Assembly: GCA_030838025.1 (NCBI GenBank)
Contig: JAUTXM010000484.1
Location: forward strand, 1-9,903
Reading direction: 5' to 3'
Length of the DNA stretch: 9,903 nt
From: Acidimicrobiaceae bacterium
Lineage (GTDB): Bacteria > Actinomycetota > Acidimicrobiia > Acidimicrobiales > Palsa-688
The number at the start of each line of letters is the position of its first letter. Position 1 is the stretch's first letter. A program made the position numbers and the translations under genes. The notes beneath the pieces are model-generated. The model saw nothing but the letters and a program-made list of their open reading frames with translations, made no database searches and was not told the origin of the DNA. This document shows positions 1 through 6,132 of this stretch, in pieces.

Positions 1-1346
1 AGGCCTGTCGTGATGATGCGCTTGCCGATGACATCGTCGAGGTCCAAGTCGGTGGACTCACGGGTTGTGTCTCCGGCTGGTGGCGCCAGCGGACGGGCCG
101 GCTCCCAGTAGGTCGCGTGGGCGTCGACGGAAACGAGCTCCCGCTCGGGGTACCGGAGCGCGGTCAGCCGGCCGCCGAAGACGCAACCTGTGTCGATGCA
201 GATGGTTCGGTTGAGCCAGGCGGCTTCAGGGACTGGTGTGTGGCCGTAGACGACCGTGGCGTCGCCCCGGTAGTCCTCGGCCCAGGGATAGCGCACGGGA
301 AGGCCGAATTCGTCGGTCTCGCCGGTGGTGTCGCCGTAGAGCGCGAAGGACCGCACCGCACCCGAGGCACGCCCCTGCATGTCGGCTCGGAGGCCGGCGT
401 GGGCGACGACGAGCTTGCCGTCGTCGAGAACGAGGTGGCTCACCAACGAGTCGATGAACTCCTCGACCTGCTTGGCGAACTCCGGCGGTTCCTTGGCCAG
501 CTGGGCCAGCGACTCGGCAAGGCCGTGGCCTACCGTGACGTTCCGGCCTCTGAGAGCTCGAAGGAGCTTGGCCTCATGGTTTCCCGGGACGCACAGAGCG
601 TCGCCCGCGTCGACCATTGCCATGGCGAGGCGAAGAACGGCCGGCGTCGCCGGGCCCCGGTCGACCAGGTCGCCGACAAAGAAGGCACGGCGCCCGTCTG
701 GATGGTGGGCCCCACAGCCGTCGGGGGCGACCTGGTAGCCGAGGTCGCCGAGCAGTTCTGTCAGTTCGTCGTAGCAGCCGTGGATGTCACCGATGATGTC
801 GAATGGACCGTGATCGAGGCGCCGGTCGTTCCACAGTGGCTGGCGTTCGATCGTGGCCGCGTCGATCTCCGCCACGCCATCGAGGTAGAAGACCTTGTGG
901 AATCCCTCGCGGCGGAGCCCGTTCATGGAACGCCGCAGCTGGCTGCGCTGGTTGCGCAGCACATGAGCGCCGAAGTCGCGCTCAGGTCGAGATGAGTTGC
1001 GCTCGGCGCAAACTGATTCGGGCACATCCAGCACAATGGCCACCGCCAGGGTGTGGTGCGCCTTGGCCAGCGCGATCAGCGACTTGCGCGCCTCGGATTG
1101 CACGTTGGTGGCGTCGACAACGGTTAGCTTGCCCTCCTTCAACCGCTTGCCCACGATGAAGTGCAGCACCTCAAAGGCCGCGTTGGTCACGGTCTGGTCA
1201 TTCTCGTCGTCGCTGACGAGGCCCCGGCAGAAGTCCGAGGAGAGCACCTCCGTCGGCCGGAAATGCCGGGCCGCGAAGCTGGACTTGCCGGATCCGGATA
1301 CGCCGACAAGGGCGACCAGGGACAGTTCGGGGAGTGCGATCTTCAT
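1..1346 (-). CDS. pnkp: Polynucleotide kinase-phosphatase Pnkp of the bacterial RNA-repair system (C-terminus cut by window edge)
   Basis: End-healing and sealing enzyme that phosphorylates 5'-OH RNA ends, removes 2',3'-cyclic phosphate or 3'-phosphate, and (in the missing part) adenylylates ends for ligation. The 448 codons present stay open to the left edge. The kinase domain (about 1-170) has P-loop GVSGSGKS at 15-22 (Lys21, Ser22), Asp38, Arg41 and the lid arginines Arg120 and Arg123. The binuclear metallophosphatase domain (about 181-410) has GDIHG (Asp187, His189), GDLVDRG (Asp226, Arg230), GNHE (Asn256, His257), His316, GHTP (His369) and Asp385. From memory of Clostridium thermocellum Pnkp, these match its active-site residues, with a constant shift of seven in the later part of the phosphatase domain. 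Full family members are about 850 aa, so the ligase domain should continue left of the window. The ATG overlaps the hen1 stop (ATGA), which implies translational coupling. No key residue is missing in the visible part. Confidence 0.95.
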   Translation of the reverse strand, partial: MKIALPELSLVALVGVSGSGKSSFAARHFRPTEVLSSDFCRGLVSDDENDQTVTNAAFEVLHFIVGKRLKEGKLTVVDATNVQSEARKSLIALAKAHHTLAVAIVLDVPESVCAERNSSRPERDFGAHVLRNQRSQLRRSMNGLRREGFHKVFYLDGVAEIDAATIERQPLWNDRRLDHGPFDIIGDIHGCYDELTELLGDLGYQVAPDGCGAHHPDGRRAFFVGDLVDRGPATPAVLRLAMAMVDAGDALCVPGNHEAKLLRALRGRNVTVGHGLAESLAQLAKEPPEFAKQVEEFIDSLVSHLVLDDGKLVVAHAGLRADMQGRASGAVRSFALYGDTTGETDEFGLPVRYPWAEDYRGDATVVYGHTPVPEAAWLNRTICIDTGCVFGGRLTALRYPERELVSVDAHATYWEPARPLAPPAGDTTRESTDLDLDDVIGKRIITTG

Positions 1347-2743
1347 TGCCGGAACACCGCCATCTGGGTTGGAGCGCCCAGGTCCGGGTCGTCGGGCCCG
1401 ATCCCATAAAGCTCCACCTGGTAGCCGTGGCGTTGTGCGACCTCGCTCGCCCACGCCTCGAACTGGCTGCGCGTCCACTCGAAGCGGTGGTCGCGGTGGC
1501 GCAGCGTGCCTGAAGGGAGGGTTGCGAACAGGGCGTTGTACTCGACGTTTGGTGTCGTCACGATCACCCTGGCGGGGCGTGCGTAGGCGAACAAGGCCCG
1601 CTCGAATGCACCCAGCCGCGGTGGGTCCAGATGCTCGATGACCTCGATCACCGTCGCGGCATCGAAGCCCTGTAGGCGACGGTCGCGGTAGGTGAGCGCC
1701 CCTTGGACGAGTTCGACGCGCTCGCGTTGACGGGGTGCCATGGTGTCGAGGTGGAGCCGTCGCGATGCGCCCTGGAGCGCCCCGTAGGAGACATCGACGC
1801 CCAACACCCTCTCCGCCTTTGTGTCTCGCAGAATGCGCTCGACAAGCTTGCCGCTCCCACAGCCGAGGTCGACGATGCGGCGCCCCCCGCTCCCCTGGAG
1901 TTGGCCGATCACGGCGGCGAGGCGCTGTTCGTTGAGGCTGATCGGCTTCTCCACGATCGCCTCCTCCTCGTCGTGGACAGCCCCCAGTTCGTCAGGATCG
2001 CCGGGCTCGTCCGCCAGCAGTCGGGCCAAGGCGTCGGTAGTCAGCCGCCGATCGTGTCGGAGATAGCGGCGCGCGATTAGCTCCCGCTCTGGATGGGCGG
2101 CGAGCCATTGCCCCCCGCGCCGGAGCAGCTTGTCGACCTCGTCGGGGCCAACCCAGTAATGCTTGTCGTCGTCGAGCACCGGGAGAAGAACGAAGAGGTG
2201 CTCAAGGAGGTCCCGGAGCCGGCATGTCCCGTTGAGGGTGACGCTGAAGTAGCGACTGTCACCCCACGCCGGGAAGGTCGAATCGAGAGGAATCGGGGTC
2301 GCGTCGACCCTGTAGCCAAGCGGCTCGAACAGTCGACGCAGGATCTCTTCACCCCCGCGACACGGCACGACAGGCAGGTGGGCGGAGACCGGGATCGGTG
2401 TGTCGGCGAGCTCAGGACGCTCCTTGCTGCGCCCCGTTAGCGCGGTGCCAAAAACCCTATTGATGGCGACCGACAGGAAAGACGAAGCCGCGTACGGGCG
2501 GTCGTTCACATACTGGTCCAGCGAGAAGTCGTTCCCCTTCGGTCCCTTGCGGTCCCGAACCAAGCCGACGGGGTCAACCTCGGCCAGTAACGCGGCGGTA
2601 CAGCGTTCGTCGCTCGCCTCCGAGAACACGACGTGCACCGTCCCGAACGACATCTCTGTGGAGTGCACCCGCCCTGGGTTCTTGTGCAGCAAGAAGCCGA
2701 GGTCGGTTGCCGATTCGTGGGTTGTCGAAATCGTGAGGAGCAT
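1343..2743 (-). CDS. hen1: 3'-terminal RNA ribose 2'-O-methyltransferase Hen1
   Basis: The 466-aa protein methylates the ribose 2'-OH at the 3' end of a cleaved RNA, with SAM as donor, before Pnkp seals it; this protects the repaired junction from renewed cleavage. Residues about 1-240 are the bacterial-specific N-terminal domain, which in characterised systems activates the Pnkp ligase. The family-typical start reads MLLTISTTHESATDLGFLLH. The C-terminal methyltransferase has the SAM loop VDLGCGSGKL (291-300), the metal-binding EVIEH (Glu367, Glu370, His371), TTPNVEYN (396-403) and a second histidine in DHRFEWT (His419). I chose the ATG at 2743 because the family N-terminus begins there and AAAGG lies upstream at good spacing; an ATG 54 nt further upstream would add a non-homologous tail. 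It is the first gene of the pair with pnkp. Confidence 0.95.
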   Translation of the reverse strand: MLLTISTTHESATDLGFLLHKNPGRVHSTEMSFGTVHVVFSEASDERCTAALLAEVDPVGLVRDRKGPKGNDFSLDQYVNDRPYAASSFLSVAINRVFGTALTGRSKERPELADTPIPVSAHLPVVPCRGGEEILRRLFEPLGYRVDATPIPLDSTFPAWGDSRYFSVTLNGTCRLRDLLEHLFVLLPVLDDDKHYWVGPDEVDKLLRRGGQWLAAHPERELIARRYLRHDRRLTTDALARLLADEPGDPDELGAVHDEEEAIVEKPISLNEQRLAAVIGQLQGSGGRRIVDLGCGSGKLVERILRDTKAERVLGVDVSYGALQGASRRLHLDTMAPRQRERVELVQGALTYRDRRLQGFDAATVIEVIEHLDPPRLGAFERALFAYARPARVIVTTPNVEYNALFATLPSGTLRHRDHRFEWTRSQFEAWASEVAQRHGYQVELYGIGPDDPDLGAPTQMAVFRQ

Positions 2744-2767
2744 CAATCGCCTTTGGTCGAGCATTCG

Positions 2768-2797
2768 ATCATGGACGGTGCCGCCAGAGTGCGCCAA
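2768..2797 (-). promoter_or_regulatory. Weak candidate promoter for hen1-pnkp
   Basis: On the minus strand TTGGCG (2797-2792) and CATGAT (2773-2768) are separated by 18 nt, about 24 nt before the hen1 ATG. Each hexamer is only a moderate match to the sigma-70 consensus. The position between the upstream hairpin and the gene is sensible, but the call is tentative. Confidence 0.25.
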
Positions 2798-2799
2798 CG

Positions 2800-2830
2800 A
2801 AAAACGCCCAAGGATCGGAGCCGCCTTGGG
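2800..2830 (-). terminator. Hairpin plus T-run (intrinsic terminator-like) upstream of hen1
   Basis: Read on the minus strand, the arms CCCAAGG and CCTTGGG (2830-2824 and 2813-2807) can pair. A short inner CGG/CCG stem extends the hairpin, and CG plus five Ts follow (2804-2800). This has the form of a Rho-independent terminator and would stop leftward transcripts 57 nt before hen1. It could insulate the operon from antisense transcription across the integrase or act as a leader attenuator. The T-run is short, and hairpins are common in GC-rich DNA. Confidence 0.5.
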
Positions 2831-2948
2831 GAGTGGGGCCTCTATTGCGTGGTTTGCGTCGGAATGGACCCGGCAGGGCCCTGACGAAAACCCGGCGGAG
2901 GTTCATGAGCTCAACGGGTCCTCGGTGCTCCCGGGCGGCTGCGCCCGC

Positions 2949-3753
2949 GACGATCGCTCGGGACTTCTCGACCCTTCGGCCGTGTTCAACGCCGCCGTAG
3001 ACGCCGAGATCATCGGCCGCTCGCCAGCTCGCAAGGCCGCGCTCCCGCGTGTGCGGCCACCCGAGAAGGCACACCTCACGGCCGCCGAGCTCCTTCGGCT
3101 GGCTGGCGAGGTGCCCAGCTGTTACCGGGCGCTCGTGCTGGTAGGTGGCGTCCTCGGGCTCCGGTGGGAGGAAGCCATCGGACTTCGGGTCCGACACATC
3201 GACTTCCTGCGCCGTAGCGGCACTGTCGCCCAAACCGTCGAGGAGGTTGCCGGGCATCTCACCGTGGTGGCCCAGGCGAAGTCCGAGGCTGGATTGCGGT
3301 CGATGACTGCCCCGGCGTTCCTCACTGAGGAACTCGTCCGCCATCTCGCCGAGCACCGCCCCGCTACGGCCGGCGGCGACCTCGTCTTCGTCGGGCCGCG
3401 CGGTGGGATGCTCCGTCGACGCTTCGGAGAGCGCACCTTGCCACCGGCCGCCGCCCGGGCGGGCCTGCCAGCATCGTTGACCTTCCATGGGCTGCGGCAC
3501 GCCGCCATCACCGCCCTGGCCGAGGAGGAGGTCCATCCACGGACGATGCCGCAGCGGACCGGACACGCCTCCGCTCGGCTGACGCTGGAGCGGTGCACCC
3601 GGGTGACCGACGCCTCGGATCGGGGCGCTGCCGAGGCCCTGGAGCGGCGGTTTCGGAAGGCGATTTCTGGTGGAACTGGCACGGGCGTGGCACGAGGGGT
3701 CCGAAAGCAAGCCCTCGGGAGAGGCATAAGCCCAGGTCAGACGGCCTTGCGCC
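2949..3753 (+). pseudogene. Decayed tyrosine recombinase (phage-type integrase), N-terminally truncated, catalytic Tyr replaced by Cys
   Basis: The open frame encodes a recognisable integrase catalytic domain. Landmarks are the end of the core-binding helix (about 2970-3030), GLRWEEAIGL with the first catalytic Arg (about 3160), the AKSEAGLRS region with the catalytic Lys (about 3280), HGLRH with His and Arg (3486-3500), and TGHAS with the next His (about 3560). The position ten residues after that His, normally the nucleophilic Tyr, is TGC (Cys) at 3594-3596; one base change from TAC explains it. The N-terminal arm and most of the core-binding domain (roughly 150 residues) are absent: the frame runs on leftwards but is antisense to hen1 and shows no integrase sequence. 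No stop follows the domain; the frame reads through the tRNA fragment to 3923. It is convergent with the phosphatase gene. Strand exchange is not expected from this protein. Confidence 0.85.
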
Positions 3754-3813
3754 TTGGTAGAGCGCTGCCCTTACAAGGAAGATGTCGGGGGTTCAAGTTC
3801 CTCAGCGCCCACC
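3754..3813 (+). other. tRNA-Val(UAC)-like 3' fragment, probable attachment-site remnant
   Basis: From the D-loop onward the sequence follows a tRNA: GGTA, the D-stem strand GAGC, anticodon stem CTGCC, loop CTTACAA with anticodon TAC (3772-3774), stem GGAAG (one G/A mismatch at 3767/3779), variable ATGTC, T-arm GGGGG-TTCAAGT-TCCTC (two G-T wobbles), acceptor strand AGCGCCC (3804-3810), and A then CC. The matching 5' acceptor strand GGGCGCT and a proper 5' D-stem are absent upstream; the best alignment there pairs only three of seven acceptor positions. A 3' half next to an integrase gene is the usual product of integration into a tRNA gene. A decayed full tRNA gene is a less likely alternative. 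Confidence 0.75.
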
Positions 3814-6056
3814 CGCCCGGCCGTCGGGACCCGAAGGGCGATGGCCGCGACGTCGTCGTCGAGGCGTCCGCCACTGTGGCGCACGACCGTTGCCCCCAGT
3901 GTGGTCACGATCTCGCGGGCTGAGTGGTGGGCGTTGGCCAGCACGCGGCGTATTCCCTTGGTGTCGAAGAAGGTCCCGTGGGAGCGGCTTTCGACCACGC
4001 CATCGGTGAACAGCAAGATGGCGTCACCGGGTTCCAGGACAACCTGACGGTACGAAACGTCTATCTCGTCGAGCTGGCCCAGCAACGACCCGCCCAGCGT
4101 GATGGTGACCATCGTTCCGTCGGCTCGCCGTTGTATCGGGTACGGATGGCCTCCGCTCACCAACTCCAGCGTCACGCGGTCGGCCAAGGTGAGGATCCCG
4201 AGAATTGCGGTGCAGAATCGTTCGCTGTGCGCAGGCGCGATATTCGACACGAGCGCCCGGTTGAGCGATTCGATCACCGCGACCGGGGGGCTGTCTCGCA
4301 TGGTCAGCGCCCGCAGGGTGTAGCGCACCAGCGCCGTCAGGGCGGCCGCTTCTGGGCCCGTCCCCGAGGCGTCACCGATGGCGATCGCCCACTTGTTCTC
4401 GCCAATCGGCCAGCTGTCGTAGAAGTCACCTCCGACTTCCATTTCGTCACCGAAGGGGTGGTACAGCGCCGCCAATTCGACGCCGGGGATGGCCGGGAGA
4501 CTCGGCGGCAGCAGGCTGCGCTGGAGCCTTCGGCTCACGCTAACGCGGGCCTGTTGCAACTGGGCCCGGTCCAGCGCCTGCGCGGTCTGGGCCGCGAGAG
4601 CCAACACGAAGCGCCGCTCCTCCTCGTCGAACAGGCGCGCCTCGGTGAAGCTGAAGCGCAGTGCGCCCAGGCGGCGATCCTGGACGATGAGGGGAACGGC
4701 GCACATCGACACAGTCGTTGCCTCGAGGCCGACCAGTTCGGGAAATCGGTCGTCCCGTTCTTGGCGCGATTCGATCCACACCGCCTGGCCGGTGCGCAGC
4801 GCCACGGCGGCCGGAAGCTCGGCGTCGGGTGACTCGCTGCGCAACCGGGAAACCACTCGCTCGTCGTAGCCCACGGTCGCCGGGACCGACAGCCGGTCGG
4901 CGGTCGCAGCCAGGATCATCCCGCTTCCCGATGCCTCGAGCGCTTCTCGGCCCTCGTTGATGACGGCGTGGGCGACGGCCTCGGGCGACGACGCGCTCGC
5001 CAGTGCGCCCGCCACCCGGTACAGGCGCGCCGTGCGTTCCGATGCCCGGTGGGCCTTGGTCACCTGGTCGAATTCCTTGAGCAAGCGCTGTTCGAACGGC
5101 TGCGGTTCCCGGGGGGCTTTCCCGTTCCCCGCGCGCCGTAGCTGGGCGACCAGCTCTTCGATGTACCAGCGGCGAAAGACACGGTGTTGGGGCGGGGTTT
5201 CCAGGGTCAGAAAGCGCATCGCCCGGCAATAACCGTCGACTTCGTCCAGGGCATTGAGATAGTCGATGGCGGCGTCCGCGGCGTCGAGGGGAAGGTCGAG
5301 TTGGAGGCGGGTGTGCGAGGAGTTGCGCTGGAGGGCGGCCAAGGCTTGGTACTTGATGGACAACCGGGCCTCGGCGAAGCGTCCGACGACCGTCTCGATC
5401 AGATCGGCCAGATGTGGTGGGATCTCGGCCGTCAAACCCGAGTGTGCCCCAGCCCTCGCCAAGGAAAACTCCCGCACCAGGTTGTCGACATGGGACTTGG
5501 CGGCCAGCAGGAGCCCTGTCGGTACGTCGCCGAGCTCGACGTGGTGCCTGATCGGGCGGGGCCCAGTGCCCCCATCGTCATCCCACCGGGCCAGCAGTTC
5601 GCCCTCGCTCAGACCCGTTGCCCGGCTCACTCCGGTGAGCTCAACCCACACGACCTTTCCCGAGTCATCGGGAGCCACACCCCATCGCGCGGCCAGGCTC
5701 GATATCAGTCGGAGTCCCCGGCCCGTCATGGCGTGTTCCGATGCCCAACCCAATACCGGCGGGATGCGGCTGGCGTCGCGGACCTCCAGCCGGAGGCCGT
5801 CGGGGACACCGGTCACGGTGAGGCCACGGCAGCCGCGGCCATGTAGGACGGCATTGGTGACCAGTTCACTCACGACGAGCGACGCGTCGTATGCCAGCTG
5901 CTCGAGGCCGAGCTCGCGGGCCCGGCGGGTCACCTGGGCGCGCGCCGCTGCGACGTCGTCGAAGGTTCGGGCTTCGAGGCCGTTCGACGCCTTCTCGCGG
6001 CGGTCGGATTCCTGGGACGCTGTCAGCGCGGGCCTCCTCGGCCCTCGGAGGACCAC
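3771..6056 (-). CDS. RsbU/SpoIIE-type serine phosphatase with N-terminal RsbW-like ATPase domain and GAF domain
   Basis: Likely cytoplasmic signalling protein of the partner-switching type, dephosphorylating anti-sigma-factor-antagonist-like proteins. Using the GTG at 6056 (761 aa), residues 32-142 form a HATPase_c_2 domain with N-box SELVTNAVLHG (Glu64, Asn68) and G-box TGRGLRL (111-117). Residues about 172-312 are a middle region I cannot assign, 343-500 are a GAF sensor domain, and 522-744 are a PP2C/SpoIIE phosphatase with EVGGDFYD (Asp544), GDASGTG (Asp562), SGGHP, FTDG (Asp685) and DDDVAA (733-735). These acidic residues are the family's metal ligands, so activity is expected. The GTG is preceded by GAGGGAAGAG at good spacing. 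In-frame ATGs at 6140 and 6260 would overlap the divergent lipoprotein gene and add sequence outside any domain. The last 13 residues are encoded antisense to the tRNA fragment. The start is the least certain part. Confidence 0.88.
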   Translation of the reverse strand: MVLRGPRRPALTASQESDRREKASNGLEARTFDDVAAARAQVTRRARELGLEQLAYDASLVVSELVTNAVLHGRGCRGLTVTGVPDGLRLEVRDASRIPPVLGWASEHAMTGRGLRLISSLAARWGVAPDDSGKVVWVELTGVSRATGLSEGELLARWDDDGGTGPRPIRHHVELGDVPTGLLLAAKSHVDNLVREFSLARAGAHSGLTAEIPPHLADLIETVVGRFAEARLSIKYQALAALQRNSSHTRLQLDLPLDAADAAIDYLNALDEVDGYCRAMRFLTLETPPQHRVFRRWYIEELVAQLRRAGNGKAPREPQPFEQRLLKEFDQVTKAHRASERTARLYRVAGALASASSPEAVAHAVINEGREALEASGSGMILAATADRLSVPATVGYDERVVSRLRSESPDAELPAAVALRTGQAVWIESRQERDDRFPELVGLEATTVSMCAVPLIVQDRRLGALRFSFTEARLFDEEERRFVLALAAQTAQALDRAQLQQARVSVSRRLQRSLLPPSLPAIPGVELAALYHPFGDEMEVGGDFYDSWPIGENKWAIAIGDASGTGPEAAALTALVRYTLRALTMRDSPPVAVIESLNRALVSNIAPAHSERFCTAILGILTLADRVTLELVSGGHPYPIQRRADGTMVTITLGGSLLGQLDEIDVSYRQVVLEPGDAILLFTDGVVESRSHGTFFDTKGIRRVLANAHHSAREIVTTLGATVVRHSGGRLDDDVAAIALRVPTAGRVGAEELEPPTSSL

Positions 6057-6099
6057 ATCGACTCTTCCCTCGGTCCGGGGTGTATGAATCCTGTCGCCT

Positions 6100-6111
6100 G
6101 CAAAAGTTTGC
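6100..6111. promoter_or_regulatory. Small inverted repeat between divergent phosphatase and lipoprotein genes
   Basis: GCAAA-AG-TTTGC is a perfect 5-bp inverted repeat with a 2-nt centre inside the 76-bp divergent intergenic region. It could be an operator serving both genes. I see no convincing -35/-10 pair around it, and a 12-bp palindrome can occur by chance. Confidence 0.2.
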
Positions 6112-6132
6112 CTATCGAAGAGGTGACGTGCG

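Noticed and set aside
117..995. Long plus-strand open frame of 292 codons
   Set aside because: It is exactly antisense and codon-aligned to pnkp, which has clear kinase and phosphatase motifs. The frame is open because of GC-rich codon usage and shows no family resemblance.
2744..2797. Upstream ATG at 2797 for hen1
   Set aside because: The added 18 residues lie before the conserved family N-terminus, and the ATG at 2743 has its own Shine-Dalgarno.
2400..2948. Plus-strand open frame continuous with the integrase, suggesting a 507-residue protein
   Set aside because: The first 180 or so codons are antisense to hen1 and its leader and do not resemble an integrase arm or core-binding domain. 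Only the part from about 2949 is recognisable.
3720..3813. An intact tRNA-Val gene
   Set aside because: No 5' strand complementary to AGCGCCC exists at the required distance. The best alignment gives three of seven acceptor pairs, and the D-stem and anticodon stem each carry a mismatch.
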